Part shown: positions 1-7,771 of the stretch, in pieces
How positions within the stretch are numbered: the first letter of the stretch is position 1
Layout: each line of letters starts with the position of its first letter
Assembly (NCBI RefSeq): GCF_900095825.1
Contig: NZ_LT608315.1
Span: 1,538,311 to 1,602,310 of the forward strand
Source of the DNA: Acidaminococcus massiliensis
GTDB taxonomy: Bacteria > Bacillota > Negativicutes > Acidaminococcales > Acidaminococcaceae
Direction: 5' to 3'
DNA length: 64,000 bases
The notes under the pieces: model-generated
The model's database searches: none
What the model saw: only the letters and a program-made list of their open reading frames with translations
Told to the model about the DNA's origin: nothing
Program-made: the position numbers and the translations under genes

Positions 1-1
1 G

Positions 2-187
2 GTCAACGACGATACCTTTGCCATCGCCCTGCCCAAAGATTCCAAGGATGTGGCCAAGATCAACGACATCCTGAAAGAAATGAAGTCCAACGGGGAATTC
101 CACAAGATCCTGGTGCAATACCTGGGAGAAGCGGCCGCCAAGCAGTATGAAGCAGCGGAAGCCAAATTGGACATTGCCAAACAATAA
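2..187 (+). CDS. Polar amino-acid ABC transporter substrate-binding protein, C-terminal end (partial)
   Basis: The window opens inside this gene; 61 codons are visible before TAA. The residues FAIALPKDSKDVAKINDILKE followed by a helical tail resemble the last lobe of SBP_bac_3 (family 3) binding proteins, where the final helices pack against lobe I. It lies 28 bp upstream of a His/Glu-type permease and then a GlnQ-type ATPase, which supports its being the periplasmic or lipid-anchored solute receptor of one amino-acid importer operon. The signal peptide and ligand pocket lie outside the window, so the substrate cannot be told. Confidence 0.8.
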   Translation, partial: VNDDTFAIALPKDSKDVAKINDILKEMKSNGEFHKILVQYLGEAAAKQYEAAEAKLDIAKQ

Positions 188-215
188 TCCCACTTGAAAA
201 GAGAAGCGAAATCCT

Positions 216-872
216 ATGTTTAAATTTTCCGTTTTAGTGCCATATCTGCCCCTTCTGGAAAGTGCTGTGTGGGTGACGTTGAAATTCACCTTCTTCTCCA
301 CCTTCCTGGGGTTCATCGGGGGCTTTTTCCTGGCCCTCATCACCATCTCCCGGAACCGGATCCTGGCGCCCCTGGCCCGGTTCTATATTTCCGTCTTCCG
401 GGGGACACCGCTTTTGGTGCAGCTGATGCTGATCTATTTCGCCACGCCCCAGATCACTGGATATACTATTTCAGCCCTGGAAGCCGGGGTCCTGTCCTTT
501 GGACTGAATTCCGCGGCTTATATTTCAGAAGCTCTCCGGGGCGGTATCCTTTCCGTGGATAAAGGCCAGTGGGAAGCAGCCCTTTCCCTGGGGGTGCCCA
601 AGCACCGGTTCATCCTGGACGTGATCCTGCCCCAGGCCATCAAGAATACTTTCCCGGCCCTGATCAACGAAAGCATCGCCCTCCTGAAGGATTCCAGCTT
701 GGTTTCCGTCATCGGGGTGGCCGATACCCTGCGCTGGGCAGATTTGATCCAGGCCAAGACTTTCCGGGCTTTTGAAGCCTTCATCGTAGCGGCTGCCGTC
801 TATTATGTGCTGGTGATGATCCTCACCTTTGTGGGAGCTTATTTTGAAAAGAAGGTGCGTATCAGTGACTGA
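216..872 (+). CDS. Polar amino-acid ABC transporter permease (HisM/GlnP type)
   Basis: This 218-residue inner-membrane protein has about five hydrophobic spans and the usual length for the family. The cytoplasmic EAA loop that docks the ATPase is visible near residues 125-145 (WEAALSLGVPKHRFILDVILP). Upstream is the binding protein. Downstream the ATPase gene overlaps by 8 bases if its GTG start is used, implying coupled translation. The operon order binding protein, permease, ATPase is classical for glutamate, glutamine or cystine importers. In an amino-acid-fermenting organism a glutamate or related substrate is plausible but not shown by sequence. Confidence 0.93.
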   Translation: MFKFSVLVPYLPLLESAVWVTLKFTFFSTFLGFIGGFFLALITISRNRILAPLARFYISVFRGTPLLVQLMLIYFATPQITGYTISALEAGVLSFGLNSAAYISEALRGGILSVDKGQWEAALSLGVPKHRFILDVILPQAIKNTFPALINESIALLKDSSLVSVIGVADTLRWADLIQAKTFRAFEAFIVAAAVYYVLVMILTFVGAYFEKKVRISD

Positions 873-1599
873 CATCATCCAAGTAGAACATGTAGCAAAA
901 AGTTTCGGCAGCCTGGAAGTGCTGAAAGACATCACCCTCAGTGTAGGGAAGGGGCAGGTGGTCACCATCATCGGTCCGTCCGGCAGCGGGAAATCCACCC
1001 TGCTCCGGTGCCTGAACCTGCTGGAAAGACCCAATGCCGGAAAAATCATCTTCGAAGGCCAGGATATCCTGGCACCGGGGGTCAAGATCGCGGACATCCG
1101 GAAAAAAGAAGTGATGGTGTTCCAGCACTTCAATCTGTTCAAGAACATGACCGTGCTCCGGAACGTGACCTATGCTCCCATGGTGGTCAACGGAAAGAGC
1201 CGGGAAGAAGCGGAAAAGGACGGCCGGGAGCTCTTGGCCAAGGTAGGCCTGGGAGATAAAGCGGACGAATATCCCAGCCGGCTTTCCGGGGGGCAGCAGC
1301 AGCGGGTGGCCATTGCCCGTGCCATGGCCATGCATCCCGATGTGCTTTTGCTGGACGAACCCACTTCTGCCCTGGATCCGGAAATGGTCAAAGAGGTGCT
1401 GGACGTGATCCGGGACCTGGCCAAAAGCGGCATCACCATGGTGCTGGTGACCCATGAAATGGGCTTTGCCCGGGATGTGTCCGATGTGATCCATTTCATG
1501 GACGGAGGCTACCTGGTGGAAAGCGCTCCTCCGGCGGAATTCTTCGCCCATCCCAAATCGGAACGGGCCCGGAAATTCCTTTCTAAGATCTTAGCCTGA
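865..1599 (+). CDS. Polar amino-acid ABC transporter ATP-binding protein (GlnQ/HisP type)
   Basis: This ATPase energises the importer encoded by the two preceding genes. Walker A GPSGSGKST, Q-loop VFQHFNLF, signature LSGGQQQR, Walker B LLLDEPTSALD and the switch histidine in VTHEMGF are all intact. The frame is open from an ATG at 829, but the family normally begins only a few residues before IIQVEHVAKSFG. The GTG at 865, overlapping the permease stop by 8 bases, gives a 244-residue protein of standard length and is preferred. The GTG choice is inference; the family assignment is secure. Confidence 0.93.
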   Translation: MTDIIQVEHVAKSFGSLEVLKDITLSVGKGQVVTIIGPSGSGKSTLLRCLNLLERPNAGKIIFEGQDILAPGVKIADIRKKEVMVFQHFNLFKNMTVLRNVTYAPMVVNGKSREEAEKDGRELLAKVGLGDKADEYPSRLSGGQQQRVAIARAMAMHPDVLLLDEPTSALDPEMVKEVLDVIRDLAKSGITMVLVTHEMGFARDVSDVIHFMDGGYLVESAPPAEFFAHPKSERARKFLSKILA

Positions 1600-1606
1600 G
1601 GTGCCT

Positions 1607-2287
1607 ATGAAGATCCGTATCATCAACCCGGATTACGGGGTAGGGGAAAAAAACATGGCCCAGCGCTGCCGGATCCTCCAGCAGTTCGTGGGGCCCGATG
1701 TAGAACTGTCCATGGTCTGCCTCACCCGGACGAAAGTGGAAATCGACAGTGCCGCGGATGTAGTCCTGGCCGGGGCGGAGATCTTGGACCTGGCCCAGGA
1801 GGCGGAACAGGAAGGCTGTGATGCCGTGGTACTGTACTGCTTTTCCGATCCGGCGGCGGAAGCCTGCCGGGAACGGCTGAAAATCCCTGTAGTGGGCGGA
1901 GCCCAGGCATCGGTGCTCTTGGCGCCGCTCGTGGCCAGGCAGGCTGGGGTCATCCTCAGCGACCCTTCCCGGATCGGGGAAAAGGAACTGTTCCTGCCCA
2001 CTTTGGGCATCGCTCCCGGCCGGATCAAGGCCATCGGGGCCATCCATTTCCAGGGAAGATCCATCTGGGACAACCGGGAAGAAGCCTTTTCTCAGCTGGC
2101 GGAAGAAGGCAGCCGGCTGATCCGGGAAGCGGGAGTCCAGAGCCTGATCTTGGGCTGCCTGTCCTTTTTAGGATTGGCCCGCCCCCTCAGCGAAAAGCTG
2201 GGCGTGCCGGTGATCGACCCTGCCGTAGCCGCCGTCTGTACCGCAGAAAGCTTGGTGCGGCAGGGACTCCTTTTCCCTTGCACCTGA
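1607..2287 (+). CDS. Aspartate/glutamate/hydantoin racemase superfamily protein
   Basis: The 226-residue protein starts MKIRIINPDYG, the characteristic beginning of the HyuE/Asp-Glu racemase superfamily. Two cysteine-containing segments fit the two-thiol racemisation mechanism: VVLYCFSDPAAEAC near residue 75 and LILGCLSFLG near residue 182. A GTG at 1601 lies in frame, but ATG 1607 is preceded by TGAGGTG and is the better start. It begins 7 bp after the ABC ATPase stop, so it probably shares the amino-acid uptake operon. The linkage suggests that it interconverts enantiomers of the imported amino acid or a derivative. The substrate is unknown. Confidence 0.8.
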   Translation: MKIRIINPDYGVGEKNMAQRCRILQQFVGPDVELSMVCLTRTKVEIDSAADVVLAGAEILDLAQEAEQEGCDAVVLYCFSDPAAEACRERLKIPVVGGAQASVLLAPLVARQAGVILSDPSRIGEKELFLPTLGIAPGRIKAIGAIHFQGRSIWDNREEAFSQLAEEGSRLIREAGVQSLILGCLSFLGLARPLSEKLGVPVIDPAVAAVCTAESLVRQGLLFPCT

Positions 2288-2306
2288 CTGTAAAGTATGT
2301 TATAAT
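2278..2306 (+). promoter_or_regulatory. Promoter of rpsO
   Basis: TTGCAC (2278-2283) and a perfect TATAAT (2301-2306) are separated by 17 bp. The -35 lies inside the last codons of the racemase gene, so rpsO has its own sigma-70/A-type promoter. Confidence 0.8.
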
Positions 2307-2310
2307 TCCA

Positions 2311-2413
2311 GAGTGCCGAAAGGGCACAGTATCTGAAACCTTGGCGCTGCTGCGCGACACTCCGACGCCAGCTGCAGCCAGAGGCTTTTCTATGACCAAG
2401 GAGGAAAAGAAAC
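2311..2413 (+). promoter_or_regulatory. rpsO 5' leader, possible S15 autoregulatory RNA
   Basis: About 100 nt separate the predicted start of transcription from the rpsO ATG, longer than needed for translation. The segment holds a perfect hairpin GTGCC-GAAAG-GGCAC (2313-2327) and a GC-rich interval with further pairing potential (GGCGCTGCTGCGC). In several phyla S15 binds its own leader to repress translation, with leader structures that differ between lineages. I see the structure potential; binding by S15 is inference. Confidence 0.45.
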
Positions 2414-2680
2414 ATGTTGACACCTGCCAGAAAGAAAGAACTCATCGAAACCTATCGGATCAATGAACAGGATACCGGATCTCCGGAAGTCCAGATCGCC
2501 ATCCTGACCGAACGGATCGGCTATCTGACCGAACACCTGAAGAACAACAAGAAGGACCATCATTCCCGCCGGGGCCTGCTGAAAATGGTCGGCCAGCGCC
2601 GGGGTCTGCTGAACTACCTGATGAAGAAGAACATCGAACGGTACAGAAGCATCGTAGAAAGACTGGGCCTGCGGAAATAA
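2414..2680 (+). CDS. rpsO: 30S ribosomal protein S15
   Basis: The 88-residue protein matches bacterial S15 throughout: the start [22 protein letters not shown], the central [26 protein letters not shown] and the C-terminal [11 protein letters not shown]. It binds the central domain of 16S rRNA early in 30S assembly. An AAGGAGG ribosome site sits 8-9 bases before ATG. It is a single-gene unit with its own promoter and a strong intrinsic terminator; pnp, the usual neighbour, does not follow. Confidence 0.98.
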   Translation: MLTPARKKELIETYRINEQDTGSPEVQIAILTERIGYLTEHLKNNKKDHHSRRGLLKMVGQRRGLLNYLMKKNIERYRSIVERLGLRK

Positions 2681-2699
2681 TTCCAGAAGGGATCCAAAG

Positions 2700-2746
2700 G
2701 GGTCGCTGCACATGTAAGAAACACATGTGCAGCGACCCTATTTTTT
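2700..2746 (+). terminator. Intrinsic terminator of rpsO
   Basis: There is a perfect 16-bp stem (2700-2715 with 2723-2738, arm GGGTCGCTGCACATGT) and a 7-nt loop, followed by TATTTTTTAT. Confidence 0.95.
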
Positions 2747-2853
2747 ATATTTCTCTTGACATTGATACAAATCCGAATATGTTACAATACTTTGTGATTC
2801 AAGCGAGTAAATCAGATGGATTGTTCTGAATTTTATCGGAAATGAGAGAACTG

Positions 2854-2862
2854 TGCTATAAT
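2854..2862 (+). promoter_or_regulatory. Extended -10 promoter of the autotransporter gene
   Basis: TGC-TATAAT (TATAAT 2857-2862) has no good -35. A second candidate, TTGACA (2756-2761) with TATGTT 16 bp on, lies 80 bp upstream, so the gene may have two start points. Confidence 0.6.
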
Positions 2863-2867
2863 ATAGT

Positions 2868-2910
2868 CAATTGTTGAACAAGTGTATTCAATTCATTATT
2901 CAACCAATTG
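2868..2910 (+). promoter_or_regulatory. Inverted-repeat operator candidate at the autotransporter start site
   Basis: CAATTGTTGAA (2868-2878) is mirrored by TTCAACCAATTG (2899-2910). Inside lies a second symmetric pair, TTGAA-N8-TTCAA (2874-2891). The site covers the expected +1 region of the extended -10 promoter, where a bound repressor would block initiation. The protein that would bind it is not identifiable here. Confidence 0.45.
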
Positions 2911-2940
2911 TTATCTTTAGTGCAAGGAGCCTGATTGCCG

Positions 2941-5900
2941 ATGAAAAAACAACTTCCGAGACCAACGACCCTGGGGCTCACGGCCGCTGTGCTGCTGTCC
3001 CTGCTTTCCTGGCAGGGGAAAGCACAGGCCGATGCCCGGACCTATGAGTATGTGAACAAATGGAGCGGAGATGCCACAGAGGGAGATCCCATCACCGTAA
3101 AGCATCTCCAGGGATGGAACCAGGATCAGGTGACAGTAGGGAAAGACAGTACCCGTCAGGTGACCATCGAGGACTACGGGGGCGGCAACGGAGGAGATGC
3201 CACTGTCCTGGGGAAAAACATTTCCTTTACCGGTGGATTCACCACCGGAGGCACCATCCATGCCGGGAGCGCAGATACAGAGAACCTTTCAGCGGTGACC
3301 GTCAATGCGGTGCAGCTGGGGGGACAGAGTGCCGGGGGAACGGTGGACCTGGACGGGAAGAACCTTTCCGTCACTGGCAGCCAGGGCGTCAATGTAGCAG
3401 GGGGCAGTACCCTCAGCCTGGGTACCCGCTACATGACGGGGAATCTGCACATCCAGACCCTCAGCGTATCCGGCTCCAGCACCGTAACTATCGGCAATGC
3501 CAATGCCGGGAACATCACCATCGATGAATTCGGGGTGGGCGGGACCCAGACCTCTTCCACGGGGGAACCCATCCTGAACACCATCACTGTTTCTGGGAAC
3601 AACCTGTCCATCGGGAATACCCGGGCTTCTGAATCCAATGCCCAGGTGACCTTTAACGCCCGGGGCAATGTGACCGCCAAAAACGGCCTGGTGATGACCG
3701 GATCCTACCTTCCCAGCTCCGCTCCCTATGCTTCCGTCACGGTGAACGCGGGGGGAGATGTGGAATTGGGAACATACGGCCAGACCTCCAGCCCCTGGAA
3801 CCGGAATGCGGCCTTGGCTGCTGTGGGGGGCCATGCCAAGATTGCTGTGACGGCCGCTGGGAAAGTGGATGCTTCCGGAGATTTCACCGTGACTGGGGAC
3901 GGCAGCATCCGGGTGAAAGCCGCCAGCATCTCGTCGGACGGTCTCCTCCATGCCACCGGTAAAGATGCCAGCTTGACCCTCATCGCAGAAGATCCGGCGG
4001 GGAACCGGGGGGATATCACTGCTCAGGAACTCCAGGTGGACAGCCAGGGGACCGCTTCCCTTACGGGGAAGACCATCACCCTGGCTCCGGAGGCGGATGG
4101 CAGTTACTTCCATCGGTCCCTCCATGTGACGGACTGTGATGTGGATATGGATGCAGATGAAATCAATCTGGCTTCCGGAATCTTATTCAACGGGACCGCA
4201 AAGTTGGATCTGAAGGCTGCCCGTAAGCTGACCATCGGGAATGCCCTGAATGAAAATTCCTATGATACCAGTGCCATCCGTCTTACCTACGGCGGTTACG
4301 GAGAAACGGGCACCGGGCAGCTCTATGCCGGCGGCAGCCAGGCGGAGGTGACGGTGAACGGTTCCGTGGCCGTGACAGGGACCAGCAATCAGGATGAATT
4401 GGCCTGGTTCAACGGGAAAAATCTGGTCTTCAATGCTTCCAGAAAGCCGGCTTTGACGGATACTTCTTCTGATATGTACAACGCGGTAGCATTGGACTTT
4501 ACCGATTCCCAGTTCTGGTCCGGCAATGTGGATACCACGGAGACCACTACAGTGAACGGCCATATCTTGACCAACGGATCCAATGCCTTCGTTCTCTATG
4601 GCAGCCAGGCAGTCACCCTGAACGGGCTGAAAGGGGATTTCGAAAATAACAAGAACGCTTTTTCCCTCACCGACCGAGGCAGTTCTTCCATCCAGATCGG
4701 GGATGCAGATACGGCCCAGACTACGGTGAACGGGGAAATCGTCACGGGAAAAGATACCATCCTGTATGTGGGCGGGAAAAATATCCTTTTGGACAACGCC
4801 GGCTATACGGCCCTTTATGCCAACGCCAACAGCAGATCCGTGGAAATTGGCCGGACGGCGCCGGAAGGAAGTACCTCCGATACGTTGGCCATCAAAGGAC
4901 GGCTGCTGGTCAACGGGGTCGCCCGGATGGATGTAGTGGGGAAAAATATCACCCTCAGCGACGGGGCCGCTCCGGACAGCGGGACCCTGGGGACCACGGT
5001 GAAGACCAAGGAAGACGGGACTTCTACGGACCCGGACAGCCATACCCATGACGCTGTAGTGATCCAACAGGCTGCGGACAATGCCCTGGTCATCGGGGAA
5101 GCGGATTCCAACGTGAGCATCGATGGCCGGCTGGTGGGCCTCAATGGAGGGTATTCCGTGGACGGAGACACCATCCACATCTATGAAGGTTCCAATAAAA
5201 ATCAGAACCTGATCCTCACCACCGGTGGCGCTGTGAACTTGGGCCATGATGGGACCCGTCTGCTCCAGATCGACGGGGGCATCTGGGCCCTGGGGGATTC
5301 TGCCAACAAAGTGGCTCTGGAAGGGAAGGACATCCTCATCGATCCGGCCAGCGGTATGCGGGCGGTCCAGGCCAATGCCATGCCGGTAACGATCGGCGGC
5401 AGTGCAACAGAAAATGCAGTGGTGAAGGGAGAAATCTGGTCCCTTTCTGAGAAAGCTCCCATCACCTTGGATGCCAACCACTACGTCCTTTCAGCCAATG
5501 GCAGCACCTATGCGGCCCGTTCTTCCGGAGGCGGTTCCGTCACCCTGGGCCATGAAGGCAGCACCGGGGTCATCGACGGGGATCTGACCGCTGCTGCCGG
5601 CAGTTCTCTGGAGGCGTATCTGAAAGGCAGCGGTTCCCAGCTGAAGGGCAAGGTGGATGACCAGAATCTGGATTCCGGGATCGCTCCCGACGCTGGGATC
5701 ACCCTTCATCTCAATGACGGTGCCATCTGGAATCTGGATGGCGATTCCAAAGTTACCAGTCTTCAGGCCGATAAGGGGATCATCCATCTGAATCAGGATA
5801 CGACTGATCAGAGCCTGTATACGGGGAACTTCGCCGGGGACGGGGCGGTTGTCCTTATGGGCCACCAGGGGAATGCCCAGGTGAATGACCGTCTCTATGT

Positions 5901-7062
5901 GAAAGGGGCCCATACGGGGACCACCCAGCTGCAGCTCCATGCGGTCAAGGGAAAATGGACCGACGGGGCCATCGGGTCCGTCCTGGTCAGTGTAGGGGAA
6001 GAACAGGGAAAATTCTATGTGCCGGATCAGGAAGACCGGCTGTTCTTCCACCGGGTGCTCCTGGACACCCATGAAAAGAGCAAGGGAGATGCTGTCACCC
6101 AGGGCTACAATACTGATTGGTATCTGAAGGGCTTCCAGAACCTCCCCACCGATGACAAGGGTCATCATACCCATTTCGTCCAAAGCATGATGGGGCTCCA
6201 GGGTATGAACTACCAGATGTGGCGGGAAGATACGGACAGCCTGTTCAAACGGATGGGGGACCTGCATACCCAGGATGCCGCACCGGAAGGGGTCTGGGCG
6301 AGAGCCGCCGGGACCCGGAGCCAGCGCAGCGGGGAAGAAGGAGCCTTTACCCTCCAGCACCATCAATACCAGGTGGGCTATGACAAGCTTTTGGGAGAAA
6401 ATGGGAAAGAACGTCATTACCAGGGCATTGGCCTGGGCTACAGCCGGGGCACGGGGACTTTTTACGGAGGGACTTCCGATCTGACCGGCATCAGCCTGGG
6501 ACTCTACGATACCCATGTGAAGAAGGACGGCCAGTACTGGGATTTCGTCCTGAAGGGCCAGCATCTCTCTGATGAAGTGTATGGCAGCTACGGAGCCAAA
6601 GGGACCCTGGACAACAACGGCTTCACCGCCGGGGCGGAATACGGCTGGAAGAAGCACTTTTCCGGAGGCTGGTTCCTGGAACCCCAGGCCCAGTTCACCC
6701 TGGGCTGGCTGAAGGGGGCCTCTGCGGACCTGGCCAATGGGGTCCGGTATGAGGAAAACAACATCCACAGTGCGGTAGGACGGGCCGGATTCCGGGCCGG
6801 GTATGAAGACCACCGGGCCCAGTTCTTCGTAAAGGCGGACTGGTTCCACGAATTCGGAGGCAGCGGGGAGATCCGCTTCGCCGACGACGAAGGGTTCCTG
6901 AAGCTGGACCGGGATTACGGGGACAACTGGTTCGAATACGGCTTCGGCATGGCCGTCCAGCTGTCGCCCCAGAGCCAGTTCTACCTGGAAGGAGAAAAGA
7001 GCAGTACCGGCACCTACCGGAAGAACTGGAGCTGGGATGCCGGGGTGAGATGGAAGTTCTGA
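2941..7062 (+). CDS. Autotransporter (type Va) with beta-helical passenger and C-terminal barrel
   Basis: This 1373-residue protein has a Sec signal peptide (MKKQLPRPTTLG to about residue 30, cut after QGKAQA). A long Gly/Asn/Thr-rich passenger follows (about 31-1080) with recurring short strands such as GKNI, TVNG and VTIGG, typical of a right-handed beta-helix. The C-terminal roughly 270 residues form the outer-membrane barrel, ending in DAGVRWKF with the terminal Phe recognised by the BAM machinery. ATG 2941 has AAGGAG 11 bases upstream; an in-frame TTG at 2935 is less likely. It is flanked by terminators on both sides, so it is monocistronic. The passenger's role (adhesion or other) cannot be read from sequence. 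It is direct evidence for a diderm cell envelope. Confidence 0.92.
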   Translation: MKKQLPRPTTLGLTAAVLLSLLSWQGKAQADARTYEYVNKWSGDATEGDPITVKHLQGWNQDQVTVGKDSTRQVTIEDYGGGNGGDATVLGKNISFTGGFTTGGTIHAGSADTENLSAVTVNAVQLGGQSAGGTVDLDGKNLSVTGSQGVNVAGGSTLSLGTRYMTGNLHIQTLSVSGSSTVTIGNANAGNITIDEFGVGGTQTSSTGEPILNTITVSGNNLSIGNTRASESNAQVTFNARGNVTAKNGLVMTGSYLPSSAPYASVTVNAGGDVELGTYGQTSSPWNRNAALAAVGGHAKIAVTAAGKVDASGDFTVTGDGSIRVKAASISSDGLLHATGKDASLTLIAEDPAGNRGDITAQELQVDSQGTASLTGKTITLAPEADGSYFHRSLHVTDCDVDMDADEINLASGILFNGTAKLDLKAARKLTIGNALNENSYDTSAIRLTYGGYGETGTGQLYAGGSQAEVTVNGSVAVTGTSNQDELAWFNGKNLVFNASRKPALTDTSSDMYNAVALDFTDSQFWSGNVDTTETTTVNGHILTNGSNAFVLYGSQAVTLNGLKGDFENNKNAFSLTDRGSSSIQIGDADTAQTTVNGEIVTGKDTILYVGGKNILLDNAGYTALYANANSRSVEIGRTAPEGSTSDTLAIKGRLLVNGVARMDVVGKNITLSDGAAPDSGTLGTTVKTKEDGTSTDPDSHTHDAVVIQQAADNALVIGEADSNVSIDGRLVGLNGGYSVDGDTIHIYEGSNKNQNLILTTGGAVNLGHDGTRLLQIDGGIWALGDSANKVALEGKDILIDPASGMRAVQANAMPVTIGGSATENAVVKGEIWSLSEKAPITLDANHYVLSANGSTYAARSSGGGSVTLGHEGSTGVIDGDLTAAAGSSLEAYLKGSGSQLKGKVDDQNLDSGIAPDAGITLHLNDGAIWNLDGDSKVTSLQADKGIIHLNQDTTDQSLYTGNFAGDGAVVLMGHQGNAQVNDRLYVKGAHTGTTQLQLHAVKGKWTDGAIGSVLVSVGEEQGKFYVPDQEDRLFFHRVLLDTHEKSKGDAVTQGYNTDWYLKGFQNLPTDDKGHHTHFVQSMMGLQGMNYQMWREDTDSLFKRMGDLHTQDAAPEGVWARAAGTRSQRSGEEGAFTLQHHQYQVGYDKLLGENGKERHYQGIGLGYSRGTGTFYGGTSDLTGISLGLYDTHVKKDGQYWDFVLKGQHLSDEVYGSYGAKGTLDNNGFTAGAEYGWKKHFSGGWFLEPQAQFTLGWLKGASADLANGVRYEENNIHSAVGRAGFRAGYEDHRAQFFVKADWFHEFGGSGEIRFADDEGFLKLDRDYGDNWFEYGFGMAVQLSPQSQFYLEGEKSSTGTYRKNWSWDAGVRWKF

Positions 7063-7136
7063 GGAGACAACATCCCGATTCAAAGAAACCCGCTGCCCGG
7101 GTTCTTTCCAAAGGCTAGAGGCGAGAGAATAGTGAC

Positions 7137-7170
7137 GGAGATGGGAAAATCATTTCCCATCTCCAATTTT
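7137..7170 (+). terminator. Intrinsic terminator of the autotransporter gene
   Basis: A perfect 12-bp stem GGAGATGGGAAA / TTTCCCATCTCC has a 4-nt loop ATCA and is followed by AATTTTT. Confidence 0.93.
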
Positions 7171-7173
7171 TCC

Positions 7174-7202
7174 TTGACATTTCCCTCACTATACAGTATA
7201 CT
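7174..7202 (+). promoter_or_regulatory. tRNA operon promoter
   Basis: TTGACA (7174-7179), 17 bp, TATACT (7197-7202). The consensus-like boxes suit a stable-RNA promoter. Confidence 0.85.
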
Positions 7203-7211
7203 AATTAAATC

Positions 7212-7233
7212 GACAGCACCTGAAGGTGCTGTC
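7212..7233 (+). other. Leader hairpin of the tRNA operon
   Basis: A perfect 9-bp stem GACAGCACC-TGAA-GGTGCTGTC lies between the predicted +1 and tRNA-Asp. It has no U-tract, so it is not a terminator. It may serve as a processing or stability element of the precursor transcript. Confidence 0.5.
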
Positions 7234-7240
7234 AGACAAC

Positions 7241-7317
7241 GGCCCAGTAGTTCAGTTGGTTAGAATGCCGCCCTGTCACGGCGGAGATCGTCGGTTCGAG
7301 TCCGTCCTGGGTCGCCA
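7241..7317 (+). tRNA. tRNA-Asp (GTC)
   Basis: A 77-nt cloverleaf with acceptor GGCCCAG paired to CTGGGTC, anticodon GTC at 7275-7277, T-loop TTCGAGT and encoded CCA end. It is the first gene of a five-tRNA operon. Confidence 0.96.
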
Positions 7318-7320
7318 ATT

Positions 7321-7396
7321 GCCTCGGTAGCTCAGTTGGTAGAGCAAAGGACTGAAAATCCTTGTGTCCGCAGTTCGATTCTGCGCTGAGGCACCA
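7321..7396 (+). tRNA. tRNA-Phe (GAA)
   Basis: A 76-nt cloverleaf with acceptor GCCTCGG/CTGAGGC, anticodon GAA at 7354-7356 and encoded CCA. It is separated from tRNA-Asp by 3 bases. Confidence 0.96.
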
Positions 7397-7404
7397 TTCT
7401 TCAT

Positions 7405-7479
7405 GCGGAAGTAGCTCAGTGGTAGAGCATCACCTTGCCAAGGTGGGGGTCGCGAGTTCGAATCTCGTTTTCCGCTCCA
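7405..7479 (+). tRNA. tRNA-Gly (GCC)
   Basis: A 75-nt cloverleaf with acceptor GCGGAAG closing with TTTCCGC (one G-U), anticodon GCC in CTTGCCA, and encoded CCA. Confidence 0.95.
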
Positions 7480-7488
7480 TTTTCATAT

Positions 7489-7562
7489 GGCGACGTAGCC
7501 AAGCGGTAAGGCAGAGGTCTGCAAAACCTTTATCCCCAGTTCGATTCTGGGCGTCGCCTCCA
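7489..7562 (+). tRNA. tRNA-Cys (GCA)
   Basis: A 74-nt cloverleaf with acceptor GGCGACG/CGTCGCC, anticodon GCA in TCTGCAAAA, and encoded CCA. Confidence 0.95.
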
Positions 7563-7570
7563 ACTTTTTC

Positions 7571-7659
7571 GCCGAGGTGGCGGAACTGGCAGACGCAAGG
7601 GACTTAAAATCCCTCGGAGAGTGATCTCCGTACCGGTTCGATTCCGGTCCCCGGCACCA
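7571..7659 (+). tRNA. tRNA-Leu (TAA)
   Basis: An 89-nt class II tRNA with the long variable arm CTCGGAGAGTGATCTCCG, anticodon TAA in ACTTAAAAT, and encoded CCA. The acceptor GCCGAGG against CCCCGGC leaves one A-C mismatch at the fifth pair, a small oddity. Confidence 0.95.
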
Positions 7660-7669
7660 TTGAAATTTG

Positions 7670-7702
7670 AAAGACTGTTGCATAGGCAGCAGTCTTTTTT
7701 TG
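7670..7702 (+). terminator. tRNA operon terminator
   Basis: Stem AGACTGTTGC / GCAGCAGTCT (one G-U) with loop ATAG is followed by TTTTTTTG. Confidence 0.92.
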
Positions 7703-7771
7703 TGTGCCGAATCTGGAGAAAGATATGGTACAATAAGGGAGATCAAAAAGAATACAAAGGAGTCATGACCC

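Noticed and set aside
5491-7083. A 530-codon antisense frame under the autotransporter barrel
   Set aside because: The sense frame has a signal peptide and barrel signature; the antisense frame has neither start signal nor domain.
7362-7607. Protein frames across the tRNA cluster
   Set aside because: They overlap five complete tRNA genes. The peptides are typical tRNA read-through artefacts.
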